NCBI RefSeq assembly: GCF_051781005.1
Contig: NZ_JBPWOA010000019.1
Location: 1-64,000 of the forward strand
From: Anabaena sp051781005
Lineage (GTDB): Bacteria; Cyanobacteriota; Cyanobacteriia; Cyanobacteriales; Nostocaceae
Direction of reading: 5' to 3'
DNA: 64,000 bases
The position numbers were made by a program, and so were the translations under genes. A model generated the notes under the pieces. The model ran no database searches. It had not been told where the DNA came from and saw only the letters and a list, made by a program, of their open reading frames with translations. How positions within the stretch are numbered: position 1 is the first letter of the stretch; every line of letters starts with the position of its first letter. This document shows, in pieces, positions 28,060 to 36,957 of the stretch.

Positions 28060-28266
28060 GCCTTAAGTTATTAAATCTTTCTTTGCTTTTATCTTAAACA
28101 TTGTTGCAGGTTCATGGTGGGAATATCTACCTATCATGCTTAGATTTCAGCCTTTTTGCTGATAGCCATTAGCTGACGGAACTGATGCTGACATCTCAGT
28201 TATATTATGATTGCCTAAATCTCTAGTTACTACTAATTTGGTTAAATTATGATGTGGCAGATTGTA

Positions 28267-28358
28267 GGTAAATGAAGTATGAAATTTAAACCAAAAACCA
28301 AGTATCAAAAGGGTTTTACTCCTGACTCCTGACTCCTGACTTCTGACTCCTGCTGTAT
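28267..28358 (-). repeat. Dispersed repeat with variable 7-bp units, copy 1
   Basis: Read on the minus strand it starts atacagcagg, has several caggagt-type 7-bp units, then taaaaccc and tttggtttaaattt, and ends cttcatttacc. A second copy with fewer 7-bp units is at 36733-36810 on the plus strand. Confidence 0.65.
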
Positions 28359-28453
28359 GTGATATCATAAATCTGTGTTTTTTGACTACAAAAAATCCCA
28401 AACAAGCAAATTTTCTTCTTTAGATATTTTGAAAGCAAGTTGAGGATACACCT

Positions 28454-29398
28454 ATGAAATTTGGCATTGATATCGGGCATAATTGTCCTCCAGATACTGG
28501 AGCTAGAGGCATTAAAGTTGAAGATAATTTAACTGTAGAGATAGGTAATAAAGTTATAGCTAAGTTAAAAAGTCTAGGACATGAAGTAATACCCTGTAAA
28601 CCCGCTAGTGCTAGTACAGTAGGTCAATCTCTTGGCAGACGTTGTGATACAGCTAATAGGAACAAAGTCGATATTTTTGTTTCTATTCATTTTAATGCCT
28701 TTAATGGACAAGCTAATGGCACAGAAATATTTGCCCAAAGCGATGCTGGCAGAAAAATTGCCAAACCAGTATTAGATGAAATCATCAAGTTAGGCTTTTT
28801 TAATCGCGGTGTCAAGAATGGTTCTCATTTGTATGTGATTAGAAATACAAATATGCCAGGAATTCTAATTGAATGTTGCTTTATTGATTCAGCAAAAGAT
28901 ATGCAACTATATGATGGCGAAGCAATGGCTAGTGCGATCGTCAAAGGCTTAACTGGTAAAGTTGCATCTGCTCCTGTGAACGCCGTCCCAGATGCGTCAG
29001 GGAACAAAGATACTAGTATTTTGAGGTTACAAAAAACCTTAAATCAACTCAAAATCACCGATAAAAATGGTAAAACTTTAGACGAAGATGGCATCACGGG
29101 ACCAGCAACAACCTCTGCTGTTGAAAAGTTTCAAAAACTTGTAGGAATTCTCCCAACGGGAATGGCAACAAGTAGTACCACTTGGACTGCATTGAACGAG
29201 ATATTAGCCAAGCGAGTTGTCCAAGGAACCCATACTAGTGGTGTGGTAATTAGATACTTGCAATTTCGTGTAGGTGCTACTCCTGATGGGATCTACGGCC
29301 CACAAACAGAAGGGGCAATTAAGAAATTTCAACAGCAGAATGGTTTAACTGCTGATGGAATTGTCGGGGCAATGACTTGGCAAAAATTGATTGGTTAG
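28454..29398 (+). CDS. N-acetylmuramoyl-L-alanine amidase with two peptidoglycan-binding domains
   Basis: Amidase_3 zinc enzymes cut the bond between MurNAc and the peptide stem. Zinc ligands and catalytic residues are visible: His9 (IDIGHN), Glu23, His79 (SIHFNAF) and Glu140 (LIECCF). Two PG_binding_1 units follow, about 195-245 and 258-314 (DEDGITGPATTSAV, TPDGIYGPQTEGAI). No signal peptide is visible, unlike AmiC-type cell-division amidases; export by an unusual route, or a lysin-like role, is possible. gagg lies 8 bases before the ATG, and a terminator-like hairpin follows at 29441. Confidence 0.85.
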   Translation: MKFGIDIGHNCPPDTGARGIKVEDNLTVEIGNKVIAKLKSLGHEVIPCKPASASTVGQSLGRRCDTANRNKVDIFVSIHFNAFNGQANGTEIFAQSDAGRKIAKPVLDEIIKLGFFNRGVKNGSHLYVIRNTNMPGILIECCFIDSAKDMQLYDGEAMASAIVKGLTGKVASAPVNAVPDASGNKDTSILRLQKTLNQLKITDKNGKTLDEDGITGPATTSAVEKFQKLVGILPTGMATSSTTWTALNEILAKRVVQGTHTSGVVIRYLQFRVGATPDGIYGPQTEGAIKKFQQQNGLTADGIVGAMTWQKLIG

Positions 29399-29717
29399 TA
29401 TCAACTTTTCCCCTAAAAGTAGGGTGCATTAGGCTTCCTTAACACACCAATCATCAATTGCAAACAATTGGTGTGTTTAAAACTCCAACTTCTTAAATCA
29501 GATTTTTAACTCATCTTTGGGGTTGCGGACTATGGTAAAGCGATCGCACTTAATACTAATATGAAGTTATATAGAATCAGATATCAAGAATAATTGACCG
29601 CAGATAAACGCCGATAAACACAGATAGAGATGCATAATTCAATTGATATCATTATTCTGTGCAGCCTCACATGAAATTGGTTTACCTTCTATCTGCTGTA
29701 TTTAGGCACACTATAAA
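29399..29717. other. Convergent intergenic region, 319 bp
   Basis: Apart from the hairpin at 29441-29477 it holds only short repeat-like text (ccgcagataaacgccgataa near 29600). No gene seen. Confidence 0.4.
29441..29482 (+). terminator. Hairpin downstream of the amidase gene
   Basis: A perfect 11-bp stem (aacacaccaat at 29441-29451 with attggtgtgtt at 29467-29477) and a 15-base loop is followed by ttaaaac. The T-run is short, so termination is likely but not certain. Confidence 0.55.
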
Positions 29718-30731
29718 TTAATCTTTTTTTTCCTTTTCCTCATTATCTGAAACTGTAGGTTGTAGTACCGCTAAATGTAAATTATATCTAGTATCTGCTT
29801 GCAAATAACGTTGTTGTAGTGGTTGCCATTCTTGCCATAATTGATAACGATTTGCGGCTAATAACGTCGTTAGCCCTCGTAATTCAGTGTCAAGTTCTGA
29901 TTTGAAGATATTCTCTAACCACTCATGTAAAACCATATTATCTTGGATCATTCCCAAGATTTCTTGGATATTTTTGACATTATTAATCTGTGCGGCAAAA
30001 GACTCACCATATAATTCAGTAAATAACTCCATTTGGTAACGGAGACGTTTGGCTTGTTTCCGCAAACTATGCAGGGTTTCACCTTCTATTTTGAGATGTT
30101 CTTCTAATTGGCTTGGTGTCCATTTTGTTTGCACTACTATTTCTGATTCAACAATTTTAGTACCAATTAGCCATCCTGGATGTAAGCAAAATTCACTAAC
30201 TTCTGGTGAGAGTAAATCTGGTAATACGTGATGAATGGGTACAGATGAGAAAGTTTGATAACTGGGATTTTTTAACCAATCTTCACATTGATTTTTAAAA
30301 GATTTATAAGCTTCATCTTTAAATGTTTTCTGAACATGAGAAAATGCAGTTTCCCGTTGTTTATGTAATGTAGTAAGTGCTGTTTGTAGAAATTCTTGTT
30401 CTTTTTCAACTAAATGGGGTTTGTAATTCTTTTCCAGAATTTCTTCAAGTACATCTAAATCTCTAAGACTACCTAAAATTCGGGCAAGTTTACCGATATT
30501 TTTATCACTGACTGATTTTGGTAAATTTAAATATCTCTCAAATCTACTAACGGCCGTGCGTAGACGACGCATTCCTACGCGCATTTGGTGTACTGCTTCT
30601 GGATCTTCGTCTTTTTTGACTGATTTTTCCCATTTTATAGTTTTCTTAAAGTGTTTTTCAATTGCTTGATATGCACAGTCTCCTAGAGTTTTGATTGTTG
30701 TGGTTGTGGCTAAAGTCATAATTGATAACAA
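29718..30731 (-). CDS. CHAD domain protein
   Basis: CHAD (conserved histidine alpha-helical domain) proteins bind inorganic polyphosphate and often associate with polyphosphate granules. The 337-aa protein shows the family pattern of conserved His/Arg helices: EDPEAVHQMRVGMRRLRTAVSRF at about 43-65 and LHSLRKQAKRLRYQMELF at about 222-239. It stands alone, without the CYTH/triphosphatase domain found in some relatives. The first Met in the frame is 30731 (codons MLSIMTLATT); the second Met at 30719 is an alternative start. Confidence 0.85.
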   Translation of the reverse strand: MLSIMTLATTTTIKTLGDCAYQAIEKHFKKTIKWEKSVKKDEDPEAVHQMRVGMRRLRTAVSRFERYLNLPKSVSDKNIGKLARILGSLRDLDVLEEILEKNYKPHLVEKEQEFLQTALTTLHKQRETAFSHVQKTFKDEAYKSFKNQCEDWLKNPSYQTFSSVPIHHVLPDLLSPEVSEFCLHPGWLIGTKIVESEIVVQTKWTPSQLEEHLKIEGETLHSLRKQAKRLRYQMELFTELYGESFAAQINNVKNIQEILGMIQDNMVLHEWLENIFKSELDTELRGLTTLLAANRYQLWQEWQPLQQRYLQADTRYNLHLAVLQPTVSDNEEKEKKD

Positions 30732-30948
30732 TTAACTATTTAACAGGTTTTTGCATGATAGCACTAGTCAAAAATTAACATCTATCCTTTTATATATTTT
30801 TTTAACAACAATTGAGACTTAATAATATTTGGTATTTTGCATTTTGAGATACTTGATAATTTAAGATAGATGTGCATGATTTGCTAACTATCACTTGTGT
30901 ATTTAAATAAAAATTAAGTGAAGTAACATCAGGTGGACTGAGCAGTTT

Positions 30949-31353
30949 TTAGAGATTAGTTGAGATAGCCTGTACTGGACAAGTTGGAATACACTGTTCA
31001 CAGACAATGCAGCGCGATCGCGTGAAGGTGAGTTTATAAGTCGCTGGATTGAGGGAGAGGGCTTCAGTCGGACACACCCCAGTACACAAACCACAGTCAA
31101 CGCATACATCTTCGTCAATCACAATTTCCCCTAAATTATGGGAAACACTGATGTGTTGCGATCGCATCCACTCAATCGCTGCATCCAACTGATCAATATC
31201 CCCAGATAGTTCCACCACCAATTTACCAATTTGATTGGGGGCAACTTGAGCGCGGATAATATTAGCAGCAACGTTGAAATCTTTTGCGAGTCGGTAAGTG
31301 ACAGGCATTTGAATGGCACGTTTAGGAAAGGTGAGGGTAACTCGTTTTTTCAT
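30949..31353 (-). CDS. NIL domain / 2x[4Fe-4S] ferredoxin-like protein
   Basis: Residues 1-75 form an NIL domain, a small ferredoxin-like fold first known from methionine-import ATPases. Two 4Fe-4S motifs follow: Cys84, 87, 90, 94 (CVDCGLCTGVCP) and Cys115, 118, 121, 125 (CIVCEQCIPTCP). Length 134 aa. Proteins with this layout are conserved in cyanobacteria and are thought to act in electron transfer or sulfur metabolism; the partner is unknown. It is divergent from the thioredoxin gene, with 45 bp between the starts. Confidence 0.88.
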   Translation of the reverse strand: MKKRVTLTFPKRAIQMPVTYRLAKDFNVAANIIRAQVAPNQIGKLVVELSGDIDQLDAAIEWMRSQHISVSHNLGEIVIDEDVCVDCGLCTGVCPTEALSLNPATYKLTFTRSRCIVCEQCIPTCPVQAISTNL

Positions 31354-31398
31354 AAATAGGTAAAATGAAAATGCTTAATAAGTTTTAATAAATAAGTT

Positions 31399-31989
31399 AT
31401 GAGTACAGATGCACCTGTGAATTCTCCCATCAAGCCTGAATCTACCTTTGGCAGACGTGTGAGAAACTTCCTCATTGTCATTGTAGCGATCGCACTAAGT
31501 TTAGCGCTATTTTTAGGACTCCGAACCCAGACAGACTCAGTTTCCCTCACCCAATTAGATCAAGACTCTACACCCTTAGAAGTAGCTCTCACCAATAATC
31601 AACCCACTTTAGTAGAATTCTATGCTGATTGGTGTACCGTCTGCCAAAAAATGGCTCCAGATATGGCCTTATTAAAACAACAGTATGCAGACAAGCTCAA
31701 TTTTGTCATGTTGAACGTAGATAATACCAAATGGCTGCCAGAAATGCTCAAATATCGCGTAGATGGCATTCCCCATTTTGTGTTTTTGGGCAAGCAAGGA
31801 GAAGGTGTAGCCGAAGCAATTGGTGATATACCCCGTTCCATCATGTCCAGTAACTTAGAAGCCTTAATAAGTGGTTCTGCCCTTCCTTATGCCCAAGCCA
31901 GCGGCCAAACTTCCAAATTCTCAGCCCCAATATCAGCTGATGGTAATCAAGATGATCCTCGTAGTCATGGTAGCCAAGTTGTTAATTAA
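31399..31989 (+). CDS. txlA: Membrane-anchored thioredoxin (TxlA/HCF164 type)
   Basis: One N-terminal membrane helix (about 24-43) anchors a thioredoxin domain on the lumenal or periplasmic side; the active site FYADWCTVCQKMAP has Cys79 and Cys82. HCF164 in plants and TxlA in cyanobacteria reduce lumenal targets, including those needed for cytochrome b6f assembly. A family loop RVDGIPHFVFL (cis-Pro) is present. Length 196 aa. It is followed directly by a tandem 7-bp repeat array. Confidence 0.88.
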   Translation: MSTDAPVNSPIKPESTFGRRVRNFLIVIVAIALSLALFLGLRTQTDSVSLTQLDQDSTPLEVALTNNQPTLVEFYADWCTVCQKMAPDMALLKQQYADKLNFVMLNVDNTKWLPEMLKYRVDGIPHFVFLGKQGEGVAEAIGDIPRSIMSSNLEALISGSALPYAQASGQTSKFSAPISADGNQDDPRSHGSQVVN

Positions 31990-31995
31990 GTAAGA

Positions 31996-32040
<45 letters not shown>

Positions 32041-32160
32041 AAGAAGAAGGAAGAATATTTTTCTCTTCTGTTAAGAGTTCCCTGCTATATAAAACATTCT
32101 GTATCCTGAATCCTTACCATTACCTTATATATTCAGGACTTAGCATTCTGCACTCCTGAA

Positions 32161-32388
32161 CTAAATTTTATCTTCCAAAACACCACTTTGAATCATGAGT
32201 TTTGGCCAGATTAACACAAAAAATCCCATCCAAATTAATAGAGGTATAGCAACGAGAATTGTTAACCAGATGATTTTAAATATTAACCAGCTACCGCTAA
32301 TTAAAGTTATCGTTGTAAGTATTATTGACCAAGGTTGACACCACCAAGGTTTATAATTCCAAGGGTTTATAAGCTTTTGTTCAGACAT
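32161..32388 (-). CDS. Small membrane protein, hypothetical
   Basis: A 75-aa protein starting with a soluble NPWNYKPWWCQPW segment and containing two hydrophobic helices (about 20-40 and 43-63). The N-terminal Trp-rich segment looks conserved, as in small cyanobacterial membrane proteins of unknown function. Nothing in the neighbourhood points to a role. Confidence 0.65.
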   Translation of the reverse strand: MSEQKLINPWNYKPWWCQPWSIILTTITLISGSWLIFKIIWLTILVAIPLLIWMGFFVLIWPKLMIQSGVLEDKI

Positions 32389-32500
32389 TTTTATTACTAA
32401 AAAGAGTTTTTTATCAAAAAAAGGTAAAATGCAAGGAGTAGAAATAAGAGGAAAACGATTTGTAGTAGTAAGTTAGTCCACTACAACCGGAGAACTTTTA

Positions 32501-32998
32501 TCATCGTCCATCAGGATTCCATTTATCTAATGCTATATATTGGTTCTGCACCAAATCTAAAGGCTCAATGACACCACTAGAACTGGACACACGAAACCAA
32601 TAAACTGGACTAGTAGTTTTGTCTGAATGATTTTCAAACACGCTAACTACATAAAAAGGCGTATCGGCAGTAGGAGAACTTTCAACAACTGCGGCAAGTC
32701 TGATACTCCCCCTAGAAAGTGCTGCAATTTCTCGTCCTTTGCGTTGCACTTGTGGTAGATTCCAGACTAAATTAAAAGCTTTTTTTTCGTCTATCGTTTT
32801 GGTAACTTGAGAACTTTTCACCGCAGTCGTTTTGTTTGATTTGTTTGGAGATGTTAAGTAAGATAATCTCTGGTAAGTATTGATTTCCTGACTATAACCA
32901 ATGTTTTCAATGGTTGAATATGCACCTAGCACTCCTGTAACTAATAACGCCATTAGAGGGTAATGAGTCAATTGTTTCTTGGTGTTACCCCTAAGCAT
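32501..32998 (-). CDS. Hypothetical protein with N-terminal membrane anchor
   Basis: A 165-aa protein. The ATG at 32998 (MLRGNTKK) is preceded by ggagg nine bases upstream, so this start is preferred over the longer open frame to 33166. One hydrophobic segment (about 13-33, LMALLVTGVLGAYS) anchors or exports it. The soluble part has ENHSDKTTSPVYWFRVSSSSGVI, a beta-rich region of unknown family. The protein probably faces the periplasm. Confidence 0.65.
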   Translation of the reverse strand: MLRGNTKKQLTHYPLMALLVTGVLGAYSTIENIGYSQEINTYQRLSYLTSPNKSNKTTAVKSSQVTKTIDEKKAFNLVWNLPQVQRKGREIAALSRGSIRLAAVVESSPTADTPFYVVSVFENHSDKTTSPVYWFRVSSSSGVIEPLDLVQNQYIALDKWNPDGR

Positions 32999-33574
32999 AA
33001 TGATGCACCTCCGTAATAAAGTAATATTGATCCCCATATAACTAAGATACCAGGGGTTAGACCCCCTATGTCTAGTCTTGACAAAAGTGTAGATGTTGCT
33101 GTAGGTGGTTTGAATTGGGGATAGACAATAGCGATCCCCATTCCATATTACACCCAAGGCTGGCAATGCAGAAACAACAGGATGCGATCGCTAATTTAAC
33201 CTTTGATATAGCAATTCTTTTTCAGTTGTGAACAAGACATTTCAACGTTCACACAGCGCATAGCACGGAAACTCACAGGGCGCAGAGGCAGAGAACAAAT
33301 AGATGTTATGCCTATGGCTCTAAGGGATATACTAAAAACGGGTTAAAAGTGTCATTCTGAACGAAGTGAAGAATCTCCGAGATACTTCGCTGCACTACGT
33401 TACGCTCAGTATGACATAAGTCCAGATTTTACCCTTTTGCAGTATAGATATCTCATTTAGGAGCGATATATGTTAATATTGTTTCTTAGCTTTCTAGATT
33501 GTCAGAAAGTAAACGCCTAATTATTAGGTTGGTGTAATAAACTGGATATTGTAATTGTAGCCATCAGAAAAAAT
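32999..33574. other. Intergenic stretch, about 575 bp
   Basis: Divergent promoter region for the anchored protein and the DUF1499 gene. Near 33350-33418 is a common bacterial-genome repeat (cattctgaacgaagtgaag) followed by a palindromic cgctgcactacgttacgctc tract. No gene recognised. Confidence 0.5.
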
Positions 33575-34033
33575 ATGTTTTCACAGAAATTACAGGGTGT
33601 TATTTTCGCAATACTTTTAACCATAAATATTTTAATATTTCCTGAAATTACTTGGGCTTTAGGAATTGAGTCAGGTCATCTCACCTCTTGTCCAGCTTCC
33701 CCTAATTGTGTTGTTAGTCAAAATAATGCTGATGCTGAACACACCATTGAAGCAATTCCTTATCATCTAGACCATGATCAAGCTAGAGAAGCATTACTAA
33801 AAGTTCTAACGGTTGTACCCCGAACAGAAGTAATAGAACAAACAGATAATTACATTCATGCTCTTTCTAAAAGTCGTATTTTTAAATTTATTGATGATGT
33901 GGAATTTTATTTACCTGCCAATGAGCCAGTAATTCATATACGTTCAGCCTCTCGTGTGGGAGATTCTGATCTTGGAGTCAATCGCAGACGTGTGGAGCAA
34001 ATTCGTCTGGCTTTGCGCGACCTCAACATTTAA
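33575..34033 (+). CDS. DUF1499 family exported protein
   Basis: A 152-aa protein with a signal peptide (hydrophobic 8-28, ending TWA) and a DUF1499 domain: SCPASPNCVVSQ, then YIHALSKSRIFKFIDDVEFYL and IRSASRVGDSDLGVNRRRVE, all strong family landmarks. DUF1499 proteins occur in the cyanobacterial and chloroplast thylakoid lumen or periplasm; the function is unknown. Confidence 0.88.
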   Translation: MFSQKLQGVIFAILLTINILIFPEITWALGIESGHLTSCPASPNCVVSQNNADAEHTIEAIPYHLDHDQAREALLKVLTVVPRTEVIEQTDNYIHALSKSRIFKFIDDVEFYLPANEPVIHIRSASRVGDSDLGVNRRRVEQIRLALRDLNI

Positions 34034-34163
34034 AAGAAGAAGACAGGAGTTCAGGAGTTCAGGAGTATGGTTTACCATAAGCCACGCTGCGCTATCAGGA
34101 TAATATTGAGAACTCCTGGCAATTTTAGCTGGCATCCGCTTTTACATAGCTATTCTTAAAAAT

Positions 34164-34622
34164 ATGGATTCAATAAATTATTGGCTGATGAAATCAGAAC
34201 CAGAAGTTTACAGTATTGCTGATCTGCAACAACAGCATGAGACTATTTGGGATGGTGTACGCAATTATCAGGCTCGCAATTTTCTCCGCCAAATGCAGCT
34301 AGGAGACTTAGCTTTTTTTTATCATTCTAATACTAATCCCCCTGGGATTGTGGGGTTAATGCGTGTGGTTAAAATAGGTATTGCTGATCCCACACAGTTT
34401 GAGCCAACAAGTAAATATTATGACCCTAAATCAACTCCTGAATCCCCACGCTGGCAAACGGTAATGGTGGAATTTGTTGAGACTTTCTCTAATCCTATTT
34501 CACTATCAACACTCAAAGAGAAATTTAGCGCTGATGAACTACTTTTGGTAAGACCAGGAAATCGGTTATCGGTGATGCCTGTGTCGTCAGCAGTAGCTAA
34601 GAAAATACAGAATGTTGCATAG
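34164..34622 (+). CDS. EVE domain protein
   Basis: EVE domains are PUA-like and bind modified bases in DNA or RNA. The 152-aa sequence has the family start YWLMKSEPEVYSI, WDGVRNYQARN and GDLAFFYHSN, which line the base-binding pocket. It stands alone, as in the widespread housekeeping-like EVE proteins, not fused to a nuclease. No defence genes lie around it. A convergent hairpin follows at 34700. Confidence 0.9.
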   Translation: MDSINYWLMKSEPEVYSIADLQQQHETIWDGVRNYQARNFLRQMQLGDLAFFYHSNTNPPGIVGLMRVVKIGIADPTQFEPTSKYYDPKSTPESPRWQTVMVEFVETFSNPISLSTLKEKFSADELLLVRPGNRLSVMPVSSAVAKKIQNVA

Positions 34623-34699
34623 AAACTGCCGCAGGTATCGCTAGTTATCAATATTGTTTTGTACTCAAATTATGCTGTAGCTACGCCATTAAAGACCTA

Positions 34700-34744
34700 C
34701 TAAAAGGGGCGCTGGGTGCAAATTTACACCCCCTTTAGTTTTCT
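34700..34744. terminator. Hairpin between convergent EVE and murG genes
   Basis: ctaaaagggg (34700-34709) can pair with cccctttag (34730-34738), and the loop contains gggtg/cacc that may extend the stem. A ttttc run follows on the plus strand. It is placed to stop transcription from both sides. Confidence 0.5.
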
Positions 34745-35816
34745 ACTGTTCCACAACTTCTCGCACCAAAGCAGCTAACTTATCAGCACTATCGGGAGAT
34801 GCGATCGCTTTTGCCCTCTCTCCCATCTTCGCCAACTCTGTGGGTGACTGCAATAAATCCAAAACGCGCTTTTGTAATATCTCCGCTGTCAACTCCGACT
34901 GTTTAAAAGTCAATGCTGCACCAACATCAGTAAAAACAGCTGCATTATAAGATTGATGATCTTCAGCCGCAAAAGGATAAGGTATCAAAATTGCTGGTGT
35001 ACCACATACAGCCAATTCTGTTAAACTTCCAGCCCCAGAACGACTAATAGCTAAATTTGCCCGTCGCAACAAAGCTGCCATATTGTCATAAAAAGGCAAA
35101 GATATATACTGCGGATGTTGCAGACTATCAACTTCTGGATCTTGATCGCCTGTTAAATGTACTATATAAGCGCCAGCGTCAAACCAAGCTTGAGCAGACT
35201 GGCGAACTAGTTGATTAACCGCCACTGCACCCTGACTACCGCCAAAAACGACAATTAAGGGAACACCGTCAGGAATTGGTAAGTCTAGAGTAATATCAAC
35301 TCCTGCATCTAGGAATTGCGATCGCACGGGAGTACCCACACACACATTTTTGGAACGGGGTAAATATTTTGCAGCAACTTCAAATCCCACCGCCACTGCA
35401 CTACACCAAGGGCCAAAAAAGCGGGTAACTTTACCGGGTAAAGCGTTAGATTCATGAAAAACCACAGGTAAACCCAAAGAACGAGCCGCAATAACCGCAG
35501 GCCCTGCAATATAACCCCCCGTGGTAAATAATCCCTGGAAATTTCCCTGTTTTAGAATGCGTCTCACCTCTAAAATTGAACCCATCAGCTTCAACAAAAT
35601 TCGGAGAGAAGAAAGACCGAAACCTTGCTGAAAGCCTTCAACTGCAATCGTATTCAGAGGATATTGCCCTGGAACAAGCTGCGTTTCTAGTCGGTTGGGG
35701 ACACCGAGCCATTCAATTTCATAGTTTGGCAGTTTTTGCGCCAGTGCGATCGCTGGAAACAAATGTCCACCAGTCCCACTAGCAGCTATCAGTAATCGTA
35801 TTGGTGCGTTTGCCAT
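34743..35816 (-). CDS. murG: UDP-GlcNAc:lipid I N-acetylglucosaminyltransferase MurG
   Basis: MurG makes lipid II from lipid I at the inner face of the cytoplasmic membrane. The N-terminal GTGGH (14-18) and HESNALPGKVTR, and the C-terminal donor-site motifs GGSQGA and SRSGAGSLTEL, LIPYPFAAEDHQ, are intact. The start is the ATG at 35816; a TTG one codon upstream is in frame. 357 aa is normal. It stands alone, not in a dcw cluster, as usual in cyanobacteria. Confidence 0.94.
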   Translation of the reverse strand: MANAPIRLLIAASGTGGHLFPAIALAQKLPNYEIEWLGVPNRLETQLVPGQYPLNTIAVEGFQQGFGLSSLRILLKLMGSILEVRRILKQGNFQGLFTTGGYIAGPAVIAARSLGLPVVFHESNALPGKVTRFFGPWCSAVAVGFEVAAKYLPRSKNVCVGTPVRSQFLDAGVDITLDLPIPDGVPLIVVFGGSQGAVAVNQLVRQSAQAWFDAGAYIVHLTGDQDPEVDSLQHPQYISLPFYDNMAALLRRANLAISRSGAGSLTELAVCGTPAILIPYPFAAEDHQSYNAAVFTDVGAALTFKQSELTAEILQKRVLDLLQSPTELAKMGERAKAIASPDSADKLAALVREVVEQ

Positions 35817-35900
35817 CAAAGCTATACCATTTAGCGCCTAGCTTAACTAAGATAAAACAAATTCCTTACTTTCTCTTATCAAATCAGTAAACTCTTACTA

Positions 35901-36713
35901 ATGACTAACATTATTGCCTTATTAATGAAACGCAACAAAACCTTTCCTGTGGGTATTTCCCTAGCTTCGTTCTTACTGACACTTGGTTTCAGTAGTACTG
36001 GGCAAATTGCTCAAGCCAATACACCAGAAACAGCACCCGCAGCACTTAAAACCCTGCTAACTCAAATTGATACAGCTTCCAATCGGGGTGATGTTAAAGG
36101 TGTAATGCAATTTTACAGCCCCAATTTCACTCATGGCGATGGATTAAACCGCCAAACAATGGAACAATCATTGAAGTCTTTTTGGAAGCGGTATCCCCAA
36201 CTACGGTACAGCACACGCCTGCAATCTTGGAAAACTGAAGGCAAGAACATCATTGCAGAAACAGTCACTACCATCACCGGTCTACCTTCTACTAACAGTC
36301 AGAACCTAGCTCTCAACTCCACAATTACATCCCGTCAACGTCTTTCAGGTACAAAAATCCTGCGTCAAGACATTTTATCAGAACGTACCCAACTTACCTC
36401 TGGGCGCAAACCGCCGCAAATAGAAATGAAATTGCCAGAACAGGTAAAAGTGGGTCAGAAATATAACTTTGATGCGATCGTTCAAGAACCATTAGGAAAT
36501 GATTTCCTCCTGGGAAGTGCGCTAGAAGAAACCATCCAACCAAACAAATATCTCAATCCCACAGCAGTAAATCTAGAATTACTCACTGCTGGAGGACTAT
36601 TTAAAACCGGACTCGCACCATCTACCCCCGGACACCAATGGATTTCTGCTGTCATTCTCCGCAATGATGGCATGACAATGATCACCCAGCGTTTAAAAGT
36701 AGTGAAAAAGTAA
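35901..36713 (+). CDS. Exported protein with an NTF2/SnoaL-like domain
   Basis: A 270-aa protein; the ATG at 35925 (MKRNKT) starts a good signal peptide (ending IAQA), so the earlier ATG at 35901 is less certain. Residues about 55-165 (LLTQIDTASNRGDVKGVMQFYSPNF) match the SnoaL/NTF2-like fold, and a C-terminal beta-rich part (PEQVKVGQKYNFDAI) looks immunoglobulin-like. Periplasmic or lumenal; function unknown. Confidence 0.7.
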   Translation: MTNIIALLMKRNKTFPVGISLASFLLTLGFSSTGQIAQANTPETAPAALKTLLTQIDTASNRGDVKGVMQFYSPNFTHGDGLNRQTMEQSLKSFWKRYPQLRYSTRLQSWKTEGKNIIAETVTTITGLPSTNSQNLALNSTITSRQRLSGTKILRQDILSERTQLTSGRKPPQIEMKLPEQVKVGQKYNFDAIVQEPLGNDFLLGSALEETIQPNKYLNPTAVNLELLTAGGLFKTGLAPSTPGHQWISAVILRNDGMTMITQRLKVVKK

Positions 36714-36732
36714 TTAATTTAGTCAGTGGTAA

Positions 36733-36810
36733 TATACAGCAGAATTCAGGAATCAGGAGTAAAACCCGCTTGATCCTTGGTGTTTGGTTTAAATTTGTAC
36801 TTCATTTACC
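36733..36810 (+). repeat. Dispersed repeat with variable 7-bp units, copy 2
   Basis: Starts atacagcagaattcagg, has about two caggagt-type units, and ends ctt catttacc. It is the same family as 28267-28358 (opposite orientation) but has fewer units. Confidence 0.65.
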
Positions 36811-36957
36811 TGAAATATGCTGTAACTACCACTGAAAAACCTTATAAACTAGCTTTATTTCCATCCCTTTCGCGCTCTCACACTCTGTGCCTCTGCGCCT
36901 CTGCGTGATAAAAAAATATTGAAAATGCTTTCTGTAGAAAAACAAACAGAATATAGG

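Noticed and set aside
28060..28453. Cobalamin riboswitch upstream of the ChlH-like gene
   Set aside because: The region holds a dispersed repeat and no B12-box-like or multi-stem structure that I can recognise.
34164..34622. EVE domain gene considered as part of a defence system
   Set aside because: It is a stand-alone EVE protein between DUF1499 and murG with no nuclease or helicase partner.
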